64,000 bases of DNA from Serpentinimonas barnesii (GCF_000696225.1 NZ_BAWN01000006.1:62001-126000), one strand, 5' to 3'. Counted from the first letter of the stretch, positions 28,767 through 39,000 are shown. Made by a program: numbers and translations. Notes: a model not told the origin generated them from the sequence alone.

Positions 28767-28818
28767 GCCACCGCGCTGCGCTTGCTGCTGACTTGCAGGT
28801 GCAAGCCCGCGTGCCTAG

Positions 28819-29229
28819 TCAGGCCGGCTTGGGGTAGAGCACCATCTGGGTGCAGCGAAAAAGGGCAATGGTTTTGCCCTCGTGGCTCACGGTGGCGTCC
28901 CAGACTTGGGTGGTTTTGCCCAGGTGCACGGCTTTGGCCACGCAGTCGATGCGGCCTTGGCGTGCCGTGCCCAAGTGGTTGGATTTGAGTTCGAGCGTGG
29001 TAAAGCCAGTGGCTGTGGGCGGCAAGCTGGCGATGCAGCCGTAACCGGCGCAGGTGTCGGCCAAGGTCACCACCGTGCCGGCGTGTAAAAAGCCGTTCGG
29101 GGCCATCAGTTCCGGGCGCACGTCGAGGTGGGCGCGCAATTCGCCGCTGCCCACGTGCGTGACGACGATGCCGAGCAAGCCGGGCAAGTGCCCGTGGCTG
29201 CGCTGGTTGAAGGATTCGGGGTTGAGCAT
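28819..29229 (-). CDS. PaaI-family hotdog-fold thioesterase
   Basis: A 136-residue hotdog-fold protein. The signature NGFLHAGTVVTLADTCAGYG (residues 45-64) has the Asn/His/Asp-type residues of the PaaI/YdiI subfamily that hydrolyse acyl- or phenylacetyl-CoA thioesters. The substrate cannot be told from the sequence. It is a single gene, convergent with the dioxygenase gene and divergent from asparaginase across a 142 bp gap in which I see nothing distinctive beyond the asparaginase ribosome binding site. Confidence 0.85.
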   Translation of the reverse strand: MLNPESFNQRSHGHLPGLLGIVVTHVGSGELRAHLDVRPELMAPNGFLHAGTVVTLADTCAGYGCIASLPPTATGFTTLELKSNHLGTARQGRIDCVAKAVHLGKTTQVWDATVSHEGKTIALFRCTQMVLYPKPA

Positions 29230-29371
29230 GGCTGGGTGGCTTGCGACAAGGAGGCGGGTTTCGGCTTGCTTTGGGCTTGCCGTGGCGGGTGGCCCATTAT
29301 CATCGTGGCATGGTCTTGCGCGCTGTCACCGATGCGCGCGGCCTTGTGGCCGGCCCAAAGGAGCACTCTAG

Positions 29372-30490
29372 TTGGCAGCACAACAACCCCTCATCGCCGT
29401 CATCGGCACCGGCGGCACCATCGCCGGTTGCGCACCGCGCCCAGGCGACACCCTCAATTACCAAGCCGCCGTGCTGCCGGTGCAAGATTTGCTTGCCGCA
29501 CTGGAGCCGCCTCCCGGTTTTGCCATCGAGGCGCAGCAACTGGCTCAGATCGACAGCAAGGACGTGAGCGAGGCGCACTGGCGCGCCCTGCTGCAGGCGG
29601 TGCAGCAGCAGCTCGAGCGGCCCCAGGTGCAGGGGGTGCTGGTCACCCATGGCACCGACACGCTGGAAGAGAGCGCCTTTTTGCTGCAAACGGTGCTGCA
29701 GCCGGCCAAGCCGGTGCTGCTGGTGGGGGCCATGCGCCCGAGCACGGCCTTGCTCAGCGACGGCGCGCAAAACCTGGCCGACGCCCTGTGGCTGGCCGCA
29801 GTGCCCGGTGCCTGCGGGGTGCTGGTGCCCTGCGCGGGCCGCGTCTATGCCGGGCACGAGGTGCGCAAGCTGCATCCGCATCGGCTCGATGCCTTTGGCG
29901 CAGGCGACGCCGGTGCCTTGGCGGCGCTGGAGGGTGGGCGCTTGCAGCGCTGGCGGCCGTGGCCGGGCGAGCATCGGCCGCCAAGAGAGGGGGGCGACCC
30001 ATGCGCTCCAGCCAGCCCTTGCCGCCCAGCCTTGCAGCCTTCAACCCTGTTGCAGCGCCTGCTGGCTGCAGCGCCGTGGCCGAGGGTGGAGTGGATCAGC
30101 AGCCACGGCGCCCAGAGCGGGGCGGTGGTGCGGGCGCTGCTGCTGCAGCACGCGCAAGCCGGTGGCGCCGAGGCGCCGCTGCGCGGCCTGCTGGTGGCCG
30201 GCACCGGCAACGCCACAGTTCACTCTGCGCTGGCGCAGGCCCTGCGCCAAGCCGAGCAGGCCGGGGTGGTGGTGTGGCGCTGTTCGCGCATCGGCAGTTG
30301 TGTGCCGAGCGGGCCGGATGCGGCGCAGTTTTTGCTCGATGGGGTGGGTGCCGCATTGGGCGTGCCTGCCGGTGGCGCAGTTGCGGCCGCGCCAGCAGCC
30401 GAACAGCCTGCGCCCCTGTTGGCCGACTTCCCTGTGACCACGCTGGCGCCAGCGCAAGCGCGGCTGGCCTTGCAACTGCATTTGCTGTAG
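29372..30490 (+). CDS. L-asparaginase
   Basis: A 372-residue asparaginase/glutaminase of the bacterial plant-independent (PF00710) family. The nucleophile Thr is in AVIGTGGTIAG near residue 14, and the second triad is in LVTHGTDTLEESAFLL; GAMRPSTALLSDGAQNL and SSHGAQSGAVVR are also conserved. No signal peptide is visible, so it is probably cytoplasmic (type I-like). A proline-rich loop of about 30 residues near residue 200 is longer than usual. The start is TTG at 29372, with AAGGAG eight bases upstream. Confidence 0.9.
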   Translation: MAAQQPLIAVIGTGGTIAGCAPRPGDTLNYQAAVLPVQDLLAALEPPPGFAIEAQQLAQIDSKDVSEAHWRALLQAVQQQLERPQVQGVLVTHGTDTLEESAFLLQTVLQPAKPVLLVGAMRPSTALLSDGAQNLADALWLAAVPGACGVLVPCAGRVYAGHEVRKLHPHRLDAFGAGDAGALAALEGGRLQRWRPWPGEHRPPREGGDPCAPASPCRPALQPSTLLQRLLAAAPWPRVEWISSHGAQSGAVVRALLLQHAQAGGAEAPLRGLLVAGTGNATVHSALAQALRQAEQAGVVVWRCSRIGSCVPSGPDAAQFLLDGVGAALGVPAGGAVAAAPAAEQPAPLLADFPVTTLAPAQARLALQLHLL

Positions 30491-30510
30491 CGTCCAGCCG
30501 GCGCGGCGAT

Positions 30511-31197
<687 letters not shown>

Positions 31198-31284
31198 TCA
31201 ATCAGGGCTGCGCAATAGCCGCACGCAAGCCTAGCCGTACAAAGCTCAATGGATGAGGATAGCACGGCTCGGCTTGAGCCAAGC

Positions 31285-32112
31285 TTACAGGGGGGCTGGG
31301 CTTGCAGCGTGCCACAGCGCACGCGCCCGCTCCAGGTCGGCGGGCGTGTCCACGCCCGGCCCCGGGGCTTGCTGCGTCACATGGACCGCAATGCGCTCAC
31401 CGTGCCAGAGCACGCGCAACTGCTCCAGCGCCTCGCACTGCTCCAGCGGGGCCGCCTGCAGCAAGGGGAAGCGGCGCAAAAAACCGACCCGGTAGCCGTA
31501 CACGCCGATGTGGCGCAGCGGCGCTGGCTGCAGGAGGAGGGGGTCGGCCATCGGGGTGTCGGGCTGCTGCGCGCAGGCGGGATCGGTAGGCGGTGCAGCG
31601 GGCCGGTCGCGCCAGTGCGGAATCGGGGCGCGGCTGAAATACAGCGCCCGCCCTTGGGCGTCGAGCACCACTTTGACCACATTCGGGTTCAAAAACTCGG
31701 CCTCGCTGCGCAGGGGGTGCGCGGCCGTGCTCATGACGCAGTCGGGGCGCTGTTGCAGTTGCTGCGCCACGGCTTGCAGCAGTTCGGGGGCCATGAGCGG
31801 TTCGTCGCCCTGCAGGTTGACGACCAAGGCCTCATCGGGCCAGCCCAGCAGGGTGCAGGCCTCGGCCAGGCGGTCGCTGCCGCTGGCGTGGTCGGGGCGC
31901 GTCAACAGCGCGGCTATGCCGTGGAGTTGGCAGGCCTGCACGATGGCGGGGTCGTCGGCCGCCACCGTGACCGACAGCGCTTGGCTGGCCAGCGCCCGCT
32001 GCGCCACCCGCACCACCATCGGCGCACCGCCAAGGTCGGCCAAGGGCTTGCGCGGCAAGCGGGTCGAGCCCAAGCGGGCCGGAATCAGGACGTGAAAGGG
32101 GGCGGGGCTCAA
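31285..32112 (-). CDS. kdsB: 3-deoxy-manno-octulosonate cytidylyltransferase
   Basis: An enzyme of about 275 residues that activates KDO as CMP-KDO for lipopolysaccharide core synthesis. The nucleotide-binding N-terminus is [20 protein letters not shown], with [15 protein letters not shown] and [16 protein letters not shown] downstream. No ATG is available: I favour TTG 32112, which places the conserved block at residue 8 as in the family; a TTG at 32157 would add 15 residues and overlap the upstream gene by 17 bases. It follows the Trm112-like gene. Confidence 0.92.
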   Translation of the reverse strand: MSPAPFHVLIPARLGSTRLPRKPLADLGGAPMVVRVAQRALASQALSVTVAADDPAIVQACQLHGIAALLTRPDHASGSDRLAEACTLLGWPDEALVVNLQGDEPLMAPELLQAVAQQLQQRPDCVMSTAAHPLRSEAEFLNPNVVKVVLDAQGRALYFSRAPIPHWRDRPAAPPTDPACAQQPDTPMADPLLLQPAPLRHIGVYGYRVGFLRRFPLLQAAPLEQCEALEQLRVLWHGERIAVHVTQQAPGPGVDTPADLERARALWHAASPAPL

Positions 32113-32140
32113 GGCGCGGGAAGGGATTTGAAAGGGCGCT

Positions 32141-32359
32141 TCAAAGCGCGCTGCCAAGCGCGTTGACCGGGGGGTCGGGCCGCGCCGCTTCTTCGGCGCT
32201 GATGGCGCGTGCCTCGTTTTCCAGCATGATCGGAATGCCGTCGCGAATTGGGTAGGCCAGCCGGGCGCTGCGCGAAATCAGCTCTTGCTGCTCGCGCAGA
32301 TAGACCAGCGGCCCCTTGGTGACGGGGCAGACCAACAGGGAGAGGAGTTTGGCGTCCAT
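32141..32359 (-). CDS. Trm112-family protein (YcaR-like)
   Basis: A 72-residue small protein of the UPF0434/Trm112 family. It begins [19 protein letters not shown] and continues [20 protein letters not shown], the diagnostic family block. The usual zinc Cys set is reduced to one Cys. In many proteobacteria it is encoded between lpxK and kdsB; here kdsB follows and lpxK is absent. The C-terminus overlaps the possible long form of kdsB. The 86 bp divergent gap to dnaX carries both promoters. Confidence 0.9.
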   Translation of the reverse strand: MDAKLLSLLVCPVTKGPLVYLREQQELISRSARLAYPIRDGIPIMLENEARAISAEEAARPDPPVNALGSAL

Positions 32360-32445
32360 GGCCGGGATGATACCCGCTTGCTGCGCCCAAGGGTGGCAAG
32401 ACCGACCCCGCAGCCTGCCCGCCCTTGGGCCGATAGAATGGCCGC

Positions 32446-34233
32446 ATGTCCTACCTCGTTTTGGCCCGCAAGTACCGGCCGCAGAACTTTGCCCAGATGG
32501 TTGGCCAAGAGCACGTGGTGCAGGCTTTAGGCAACGCCTTGCGCAGCCAGCGGCTGCACCACGCCTACCTGTTCACCGGCACGCGCGGGGTGGGCAAGAC
32601 CACGGTGTCGCGCATTTTGGCCAAGTCGCTCAACTGCACCGGGCCCGATGGGGCGGGTGGCATCACGGCCGAGCCCTGTGGCGTCTGCCCGGCCTGCCGC
32701 GAGATCGACGCTGGGCGCTTTGTCGATTACACCGAGCTCGACGCCGCCTCCAACCGCGGTGTCGATGAGGTGCAGGCGCTGCTGGAGCAGGCGGTTTATA
32801 AGCCGGTGCAGGGGCGCTTCAAGGTGTTCATGATCGACGAGGTGCACATGCTCACCGGTCATGCCTTCAATGCCATGCTCAAAACGCTGGAGGAGCCGCC
32901 CGCCTACCTCAAGTTCGTGCTCGCCACCACCGACCCGCAAAAGGTGCCCGTCACGGTGCTCAGCCGCTGCCTGCAGTTCAACCTGCGCCCCATGCCGCCG
33001 CAAACGGTGCAGCAGCACCTGGAGCAGGTGTTGCAAGCCGAGCAGATCCCTTTTGAGGCCGGGGCGCTGCGGCTGCTGGCGCGGGGTGCACGCGGCTCCA
33101 TGCGCGATGCGCTCAGCCTGACCGACCAGGCCATTGCCTTCGGCGCCGGCCAAGTGTTCGAGGCCCCCGTGCGCCAGATGCTGGGCGCGGTGGAGCGCGG
33201 CCATGTGTTGCACCTGCTGGAGGCGCTGGCGGCGGGCGACGGCGCGGCCGTGGTGCAGACGGTGCAGGAGCTGCGCCTGCAAGGCTACGCCGCCGCGTCG
33301 GCGCTGGAGGAGATGGTGGGCCTGCTGCAGCGCATGGCGGTGCTGCAGGCGGTGCCGGCGCAGTTGCAACCGCACGACCCGGAAGACGCCGACTGCGCCC
33401 GCTTGGCCGGCTTGCTGCCGCCAGACCTCACGCAACTGCTCTACAGCCTGTGCCTGCACGGGCGCGCCGAACTCGGGCTGGCCCCAGACGAATACGCGGC
33501 ACTCAATATGGTGCTGCTGCGGCTGCTGGCTTTTTGGCCCGAGGGGCTGGAAAAAAAAAGCCTGAAAAACGCTGAGCCGCTGCGGCCAAGGCCAGCCGTG
33601 GCGGGTAGGCCTGCAGCGGAACCGGCACTGGCGCCCACTCCGCTGCCTTTGGCGGTGGCCGAGCCGTCGCCGCCGTTTCAGGCATCCAATCCCATGCCTG
33701 CGCCCACTCGGGCTGTGAGCGAGCCGATTGTGCTCAAAGCCCCTGAGCCCGCCGAACCCAAGCCCACATCCTTAGGGCCCACCTTGGCGTCAACCCCAGC
33801 GCCCACTCCAGAGCCAATTGTCCAGCCAGAGCCGCAAGTCACCGCCGACCAAACACTACCCGATTTCTGGCACAGCGTGGTGAGCGAGCTGGTGCAGCGC
33901 GAGGCCGTGACGGCGCTCACGCGCGAGCTGGCGCTGCAGTCGGTTCTGGTGCGGCGCGATGCCGATTGTTGGACGCTGCGCCTAGCCCAGACTGCACTGG
34001 CCCAAGGCAGCGCGCGCGAACGGCTGCAAGCCGCGCTGGCGCAGGCCGGGTACGCGGTGCGGCTGGAGCTGGAAATCGCCCCCGCCCACGACACCCCGGC
34101 CCAGCGCGCCACCGCCGTCGCGCAGGCGCGCCTGCAAGCCGCACACGCGTTTTTGCAGCAAGACCCCTTCGTGCAGGCCATGAAGCGCGACTTTGGCGGC
34201 AAAATCATGCCCGGTAGCGTGCAGGCGCTTTAA
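32446..34233 (+). CDS. dnaX: DNA polymerase III subunits gamma and tau
   Basis: A 595-residue clamp-loader ATPase. Walker A is [20 protein letters not shown], the zinc module is [10 protein letters not shown] with an earlier Cys, the Walker B region is [20 protein letters not shown], and the sensor-1 SRC motif is in [10 protein letters not shown]. Domains I-III end near residue 370; then follow a proline/alanine-rich linker (about 375-465) and the tau-specific C-terminal part that would bind DnaB and the polymerase. A run of nine A residues sits exactly at the domain III/linker border and could give a short gamma form. ybaB and recR follow, as in many bacteria. Confidence 0.96.
   Translation: MSYLVLARKYRPQNFAQMVGQEHVVQALGNALRSQRLHHAYLFTGTRGVGKTTVSRILAKSLNCTGPDGAGGITAEPCGVCPACREIDAGRFVDYTELDAASNRGVDEVQALLEQAVYKPVQGRFKVFMIDEVHMLTGHAFNAMLKTLEEPPAYLKFVLATTDPQKVPVTVLSRCLQFNLRPMPPQTVQQHLEQVLQAEQIPFEAGALRLLARGARGSMRDALSLTDQAIAFGAGQVFEAPVRQMLGAVERGHVLHLLEALAAGDGAAVVQTVQELRLQGYAAASALEEMVGLLQRMAVLQAVPAQLQPHDPEDADCARLAGLLPPDLTQLLYSLCLHGRAELGLAPDEYAALNMVLLRLLAFWPEGLEKKSLKNAEPLRPRPAVAGRPAAEPALAPTPLPLAVAEPSPPFQASNPMPAPTRAVSEPIVLKAPEPAEPKPTSLGPTLASTPAPTPEPIVQPEPQVTADQTLPDFWHSVVSELVQREAVTALTRELALQSVLVRRDADCWTLRLAQTALAQGSARERLQAALAQAGYAVRLELEIAPAHDTPAQRATAVAQARLQAAHAFLQQDPFVQAMKRDFGGKIMPGSVQAL
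33551..33559 (+). other. A9 slippery tract in dnaX, possible gamma-producing slippage site
   Basis: Nine consecutive A residues encode part of Glu369-Lys370-Lys371-Ser372. The zero frame stays open to codon 595. In the -1 frame the message reads five further codons to TGA (33572-33574 region), giving about 376 residues; in the +1 frame it reads GCC TGA at once, giving about 372 residues. Both products would keep clamp-loader domains I-III and lose the tau part. Thermus dnaX uses slippage on an A9 tract, and E. coli dnaX uses a -1 shift at AAAAAAG. Confidence 0.6.
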
Positions 34234-34289
34234 GCAAGCCCGCTTTAAGCCACAATCCATTCATAAGCAAACCCAAAAGGACAACACCC

Positions 34290-34622
34290 ATGTTCAACAA
34301 AGGACAGCTGGCCGGCCTGATGAAGCAGGCGCAAGCGATGCAGGAAAACATGAAAAAGGCCCAGGACGAACTGGCCACGCTCGAGGTCACGGGCGAATCC
34401 GGCGCCGGCTTGGTCAAGGTGGTGATGAACGGCAAGCACGCGGTGCGCCGCGTCAGCATCGACCCCAGCCTGCTGGCCGAGGACAAAGACATGCTCGAAG
34501 ACCTGGTCGCCGCCGCCTTCAACGCCGCCGTGCGCCGGGTGGAAGAAAACTCGCAGGAAAAGCTGGGCAAACTCAGCGCCGGGATGCCGAGCCTGCCGGG
34601 CGGCCTCAAGCTGCCGTTTTAA
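34290..34622 (+). CDS. ybaB: YbaB/EbfC-family nucleoid-associated protein
   Basis: A 110-residue small DNA-binding protein. It starts with [20 protein letters not shown] and has the [20 protein letters not shown] core and [16 protein letters not shown] helix of the family; the Met-rich PGGLKLPF tail is also typical. Members bind DNA as tweezer-shaped dimers. The gene lies between dnaX and recR in the conserved dnaX-ybaB-recR order, 56 bp after dnaX, with AAAGGAC before the ATG. Confidence 0.95.
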   Translation: MFNKGQLAGLMKQAQAMQENMKKAQDELATLEVTGESGAGLVKVVMNGKHAVRRVSIDPSLLAEDKDMLEDLVAAAFNAAVRRVEENSQEKLGKLSAGMPSLPGGLKLPF

Positions 34623-34648
34623 GCCCACCCAGCACGGAGCAGCAGAGC

Positions 34649-35242
34649 ATGGCGCAACCGCTGGAAGCGCTGCTGCGCGCGCTGCAAGGCCTGCCCGGGG
34701 TGGGGGCCAAAACGGCCTCGCGCATGGCGTTTCATCTGCTGCAACACGACCGCGCCGCTGCGCTGGAACTGGCGCGTGCGCTCACGCGCGGGCTGGCCGA
34801 GCTGCGCCACTGCTCGCGCTGTTACACCTTTACCGACGCCGAGTTGTGCGCCACCTGCGCCGACCCACAGCGCGACGACAGCTTGCTGTGCGTGCTCGAA
34901 ACCCCGGCCGACCAAGCGGCGCTGGAGCGCACCGGGGTGTACCGGGGGCGCTACTTCGTGCTGATGGGCAAGCTGGGGCCCTTGTCCCCCGCAGGGCCAC
35001 AAGACAGCGGCCTGCAGCGCCTGCTGGAGCGCCTGCACAGCCCCGAGGCCGCCGCCGTGCGCGAGCTGGTGCTGGCCACCAGCTTCACCGCCGAGGGCGA
35101 AGCCACCGCGCACCTGATTGCGCAGGCGCTCAAGGGGCGCGACATCAAAGTGACCCGGCTGGCGCGTGGCGTGCCGCTGGGTAGCGAATTGGAATACGTG
35201 GATTTGGGCACCATCGCCCATGCGCTGGCGGATCGACGCTGA
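34649..35242 (+). CDS. recR: Recombination protein RecR
   Basis: A 197-residue protein of the RecFOR gap-repair pathway, which loads RecA at single-stranded gaps. The helix-hairpin-helix [20 protein letters not shown] is at the N-terminus, the zinc finger is [16 protein letters not shown], and the Toprim domain follows ([20 protein letters not shown]). The frame is open upstream through ybaB, but the ATG at 34649 gives the normal start. It is 26 bp downstream of ybaB. Confidence 0.96.
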   Translation: MAQPLEALLRALQGLPGVGAKTASRMAFHLLQHDRAAALELARALTRGLAELRHCSRCYTFTDAELCATCADPQRDDSLLCVLETPADQAALERTGVYRGRYFVLMGKLGPLSPAGPQDSGLQRLLERLHSPEAAAVRELVLATSFTAEGEATAHLIAQALKGRDIKVTRLARGVPLGSELEYVDLGTIAHALADRR

Positions 35243-35297
35243 GGTTTGTTCCAACCACAGCGCCGACCACTCCCGTCCTAGGGTGCCAAAAAACCCA

Positions 35298-35642
35298 TCA
35301 AGCGGCTTTTTTGAGGCAGGTCAGGCCCGGCCAAGTGGCCGCCCAAAGCACCACGCCCACGCCCACCGGGATGCCGATCGCAAACAGCCAGTCGGCGAAT
35401 TGGTCCAGATCGGCAAAGCTCGAACCGACCAAGGTGGGGAACAAAACAAAAGCCAGCACCATCCCGACCAAACCGATCAGGGCGCTGGTGGGCAAGGCTT
35501 TGCGCCATTGGGCTTTGGGGGCGCGCAGCAGCGCCAGCACCAGTGTGGCACCCCAAGCCAAGGCCAGCAGCCCGACCAGCCACAGCACGGGCAGCAGCAT
35601 GACGATAACGATGTTGAGGCCGAGCCACAAGTTGTACAGCAT
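35298..35642 (-). CDS. Small integral membrane protein of unknown function
   Basis: A 114-residue protein that I do not recognise. It has three or four hydrophobic helices: LWLGLNIVIVMLLPVLWLVG near the N-terminus, then LIGLVGMVLAFVLFPTLVGS and IGIPVGVGVVLWAATWPGL. The ATG at 35642 has GGAG nine bases upstream, which makes it better than the TTG five codons earlier. It follows the sulfide:quinone reductase-like gene after 22 bp on the same strand, so a role with that membrane-associated enzyme is possible but unproven. Confidence 0.7.
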   Translation of the reverse strand: MLYNLWLGLNIVIVMLLPVLWLVGLLALAWGATLVLALLRAPKAQWRKALPTSALIGLVGMVLAFVLFPTLVGSSFADLDQFADWLFAIGIPVGVGVVLWAATWPGLTCLKKAA

Positions 35643-35664
35643 GAGGGATATCTCCAAAAAGGGT

Positions 35665-36990
35665 TTAGGCGCGGCCGCGCAACACAGCGACGTAGGCGGG
35701 TTTGAGCAGGTGCACCTTCATGGTCCAGGCAAAAAAGCTGTCTTGCAGCGGGTCGATGAAGGGCAGCGAGGGCACCAGGTTGCCGTCGTGGTCGAACTCG
35801 ACCAGCAGCGCCGAGCCGACGCGGGTGATGAGCGGGCAGGAGGTGTAGCCGTTGAACTGTTGGTCAGGGGCTTGGTTTTGGATGGCCCGGATTAGGTGGC
35901 CGGCCACGATCGGCGCCCCGCCCTTGACGGTGGCGGCGGTTTTGCCGCGCGGCGTGCCGTTGATGTCGCCGATGCCAAACACATTGGGGAAGCGCCGGTG
36001 CTGCAGCGTCTCGCGGTTCACTTCCAGCCAGCCACCGCCGGCAAAGGGGCCTTCTTTCCACGACAGGTCGCTGTTGCGCACCGCGTCGGGGGCACTCATG
36101 GGTGGCACCACGTGGATGAAGTCGTAATCCACGGTGCTTTTCGCGCCTTCCGGGCCGGGGCCGGTGAAGGTGGCGCGCTTGGCACCGATGTCGATGCCGG
36201 TCAGGCGCTGCTGCAGGTGGTGCTCGATGCCGCGGGCTTCAAAACGGCGCCCGATGTCTTGGTGATACACATCCACGCCGAACAAGGCCGCGCCGCCGGT
36301 GCGGTAGCTGATCTGGGCGCGCTCGCGCGTGCCCACTTCGCGCATGCGGTCGTCGAGCAAGAAGGTGACCTTGACCGGCGCCCCGGCGCATTTCATGGGG
36401 GTGTTGGGGGCCGTCATGACGGCGCGCCCGCCGGTCTTGCGAAAGGCGTCGATCAGCTTCCACGTGCTGGCGGCAGACTCTGGGCTGGCATAGACCGAGG
36501 CCAAGCCGTTTTGCCCCAAGGCCGCCTCGTCCATGCCTTCGATGGCTTTGTAGTTGAGCTGCAAGCCGGTGGCCACGACCAAAAAGTCGTAGCGGATGCG
36601 CTGCCCGCCGCGCGTGACGACGGTGTTGGCGGTGGGGTCGAATTCGGCCACGAAGTCTTTGACCCACTCGATGCCACGCGGGTGGTAGCGCCCGTTGTTG
36701 CCCAAGGCAGCGCGGTCGGCTGGCCAGATGCCGCCGGCCAACAGCGTCCAGCCGGGCTGGTAGAAGTGCTGCTCGCGGCCGTCGATGATGGTGATGCGCG
36801 CGCCCTCGAGCCCGCGCGCGAGCCGGTTGGCAATGGCAATGCCGCCAGCGCCGCTGCCAGCAATGACGATATGGGCCTGGGTGCGAACCCGCGCCTGAGC
36901 GGGCTCGGAGGCGCTGGCCAGCGCAGCGGCCAAGGGGGTGGCGGCCAACCCTGCAAGCAGGGTGCGCCGGTCGAGCGGTGAGAGTGGCAT
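35665..36990 (-). CDS. Sulfide:quinone oxidoreductase-like flavoprotein
   Basis: A 441-residue FAD-dependent pyridine nucleotide-disulfide reductase. The N-terminus DRRTLLAGLAATPLAAALASA is a twin-arginine-type signal, so export is likely. The FAD motif is IVIAGSGAGGIAIANRLARG and the second nucleotide-like block is FGIGDINGTPRGKTAATV. Two redox Cys are in TPMKCAGAPVK and GYTSCPLITRVG; the third Cys of classical type I enzymes is not seen, which fits the type II/mitochondrial-like branch. It would oxidise sulfide and reduce quinone. A flavocytochrome c sulfide dehydrogenase-like function is the alternative. Confidence 0.82.
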   Translation of the reverse strand: MPLSPLDRRTLLAGLAATPLAAALASASEPAQARVRTQAHIVIAGSGAGGIAIANRLARGLEGARITIIDGREQHFYQPGWTLLAGGIWPADRAALGNNGRYHPRGIEWVKDFVAEFDPTANTVVTRGGQRIRYDFLVVATGLQLNYKAIEGMDEAALGQNGLASVYASPESAASTWKLIDAFRKTGGRAVMTAPNTPMKCAGAPVKVTFLLDDRMREVGTRERAQISYRTGGAALFGVDVYHQDIGRRFEARGIEHHLQQRLTGIDIGAKRATFTGPGPEGAKSTVDYDFIHVVPPMSAPDAVRNSDLSWKEGPFAGGGWLEVNRETLQHRRFPNVFGIGDINGTPRGKTAATVKGGAPIVAGHLIRAIQNQAPDQQFNGYTSCPLITRVGSALLVEFDHDGNLVPSLPFIDPLQDSFFAWTMKVHLLKPAYVAVLRGRA

Positions 36991-37089
36991 GGTTTTGTCT
37001 CCGGTTGGTTGGATACCCTGTGGTGCATTTTGTTTTGAGGCACTGTAGCACCAATCAGGTGCAAAAGATCAGCTCAATACAGAAACATG

Positions 37090-37106
37090 TAGGGGTATTT
37101 ACCCTA
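37090..37106. promoter_or_regulatory. Palindrome upstream of the sulfide:quinone reductase-like gene
   Basis: TAGGGGTATTTACCCTA is an inverted repeat (TAGGG / CCCTA arms around an AT-rich centre) about 100-116 bp upstream of the ATG at 36990. Its spacing suggests an activator or repressor operator. I cannot assign the regulator. The remaining bases of this 238 bp gap contain only the hairpin listed separately. Confidence 0.45.
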
Positions 37107-37192
37107 GTATCGAAAACGCCGTGGAGTTCCCCGGATCGGCCTGAGATGTCGCCCAAGCTTGCGCTGAGTCAAGTGGCTGAATCACCTGTGGC

Positions 37193-37218
37193 GCCCAGCG
37201 TTTGTGTGCACGCTGGGC
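37193..37218 (-). terminator. Hairpin downstream of pstB
   Basis: GCCCAGCG (37193-37200) and CGCTGGGC (37211-37218) form a perfect eight-base-pair stem with a ten-base loop, 11 bp beyond the pstB stop. No T run follows on the minus strand, so it may be a processing or stabilising hairpin, or a Rho-assisted end, rather than a classical intrinsic terminator. Its position marks the end of the pst operon. Confidence 0.5.
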
Positions 37219-37228
37219 TAAGAACCAC

Positions 37229-38053
37229 TCAGCCGTAGCGCCCAGTGATGTAATCTTCAGTTCGCTTCACCTTGGGGTTGGTGAAGATGAGGTCGGTGGC
37301 GCCAAACTCCACCAGTTCGCCCATGTGCATGAAGGCGGTGCAGTTCGACACCCGCGCCGCCTGGTGCATGTTGTGGGTCACGATCAGGATCGTCACCTTG
37401 GATTTGAGTTTGCCGATCAGGTCCTCGATCGAGTCGGTGGCAATCGGGTCCAGCGCCGAGGTGGGCTCATCGAAGAGCAGGATTTCGGGGTCGGTGGCCA
37501 GGGCGCGCGCAATGCACAGCCGCTGCTGCTGGCCGCCCGATAGGTTGAAGGCCAGTTGGTGCAGGCGGTCTTTCACTTCCTCCCACAGGGCGGCACCGCG
37601 CAGCGCTTCCTCCACCTTTTCATCGATCAGCGCGCGCTGGCGCACGCCGCGCACGCGCAGGCCGTAGGCCACGTTTTCGTAAATCGATTTGGGGAAGGGG
37701 TTGGGCTTTTGAAACACCATCGAGATGCGCATGCGCACCTCGATCGGGTCGATGTCGGCGCCCAGAATGTTGATGCCACCCGGGTTGATCACAATCTCAC
37801 CCTCGTAGCGGTTGCCGGGGTAGAGGTCGTGCATGCGGTTGAAGCAGCGCAAAAAGGTGCTCTTGCCGCAGCCCGAGGGGCCGATCAGGGCCGTGACGCT
37901 GTTGGCGGCCAGACTCAGGTTGATCGACTTGAGCGCCTGCACCCCGCCCGCGTAAAAAAAGTTCAGCTTGCGCGCCTCGGCCTTGACTTCAGCGGGCGCA
38001 AAGTTTTCCGAGCCAGGGGCCGAGTTCGGTGCAGTAGATGCAGGATGGAGCAT
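37229..38053 (-). CDS. pstB: Phosphate ABC transporter ATP-binding protein
   Basis: A 274-residue ATPase of the high-affinity phosphate importer. Walker A is [20 protein letters not shown], the signature is [16 protein letters not shown], Walker B is [14 protein letters not shown], and the C-terminal DYITGRYG is the PstB hallmark. The first 28 residues are a variable tail. It is the last gene of pstSCAB; a hairpin follows and phoU is not found next to it. Confidence 0.96.
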   Translation of the reverse strand: MLHPASTAPNSAPGSENFAPAEVKAEARKLNFFYAGGVQALKSINLSLAANSVTALIGPSGCGKSTFLRCFNRMHDLYPGNRYEGEIVINPGGINILGADIDPIEVRMRISMVFQKPNPFPKSIYENVAYGLRVRGVRQRALIDEKVEEALRGAALWEEVKDRLHQLAFNLSGGQQQRLCIARALATDPEILLFDEPTSALDPIATDSIEDLIGKLKSKVTILIVTHNMHQAARVSNCTAFMHMGELVEFGATDLIFTNPKVKRTEDYITGRYG

Positions 38054-38065
38054 GATAGGGTAGGT

Positions 38066-38998
38066 TTACCAGCGGATGCGTTTGCGGTAGCGGTAGCGCA
38101 GCCAGATTGCCAGCGCATTCATGGCCAAGGTGATGCACATCAGCACCACACCGGCGGCGGCGGCCAGTTCGTGAAAAGCCGGTTGCGGGCGCGACACCCA
38201 GTTGAACATCTGGATCGGCATCACGGTAAAGGGGTCGAACAGCCAGGCGAACGAGACGAAGGGGAATGCGTCGGTGATGGGCGCAGGCGGCAAAAAGGCG
38301 ATGAAGGTCAAGGCGCCGATGACGATCAAAGGCGCGGTTTCGCCCACGGCGGTGGCGGTGCCGATGATCACGCCGGTGAGGATGCCGCCCTTGGAGTAGG
38401 GCAGCAGGTGGTCGCGCGTGGCCTGGCCCTTGGTGGCCCCGAGCGCGTAGGCGGCTTCGTGGATGGATTGTGGGATCGAGCGGATGGCCTCGCGGGTGTT
38501 CATAATCACCACCGGCAGAATCATCAGCGCCATGGTCAGCCCGGCGGTGAGGATGCTCTCCCCCAGGCCCCAGATGTGCACGAACAGGCTCAGCGCCAGC
38601 AGCCCGTAGATGATGGGCGGCACACCGGCCAGGTTGGTGATGTTGATCTCGATCAGGTCCATGAGCCAGTTGCGCTTGGAATAGATTTCGAGGTAGATGC
38701 CAGCGGCCACCCCCACCGGCACCGCCGCCAAGACGGTGACCGAGATCACCAGAATCGAGCCCACCCAGGCCGACAAAATGCCAGAACGCTCGGCCGAGCG
38801 CGAGGGGAAGGAGGTGAAAAAATCTGGCGTAATGCGGTGGTAGCCGTCCACCACCATAGAGAGGATCAGCGCCAGCAGCACCAGCACGCAAAACAGCATG
38901 GCCGCCAGGGCGGTTAAGGCAAAAACGTGGTCCCAGCGCTTGTGCGCTGAAATCATGGAGCGCACCGCTTGGATTTCTTGCGTGGTTTGGTGGCTCAT
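38066..38998 (-). CDS. pstA: Phosphate ABC transporter permease PstA
   Basis: A 310-residue membrane permease with six predicted helices, the first LTALAAMLFCVLVLLALILS. The ATPase-contact loop is ESAAYALGATKGQATRDHLL-like (IHEAAYALGATKGQAT), and PPIIYGLLALSLF is typical of PstA. The ATG at 38998 lies two bases after the pstC stop, which suggests coupling; a TTG two codons upstream is in frame but inside pstC. Confidence 0.95.
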   Translation of the reverse strand: MSHQTTQEIQAVRSMISAHKRWDHVFALTALAAMLFCVLVLLALILSMVVDGYHRITPDFFTSFPSRSAERSGILSAWVGSILVISVTVLAAVPVGVAAGIYLEIYSKRNWLMDLIEINITNLAGVPPIIYGLLALSLFVHIWGLGESILTAGLTMALMILPVVIMNTREAIRSIPQSIHEAAYALGATKGQATRDHLLPYSKGGILTGVIIGTATAVGETAPLIVIGALTFIAFLPPAPITDAFPFVSFAWLFDPFTVMPIQMFNWVSRPQPAFHELAAAAGVVLMCITLAMNALAIWLRYRYRKRIRW

Positions 38999-39000
38999 GA

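Noticed and set aside
37090-37106. NarL/NarP-type 7-2-7 site before the sulfide:quinone reductase-like gene
   Set aside because: The heptamers are in the opposite order to the known arrangement and one deviates from the consensus, so I list only an unassigned palindrome.
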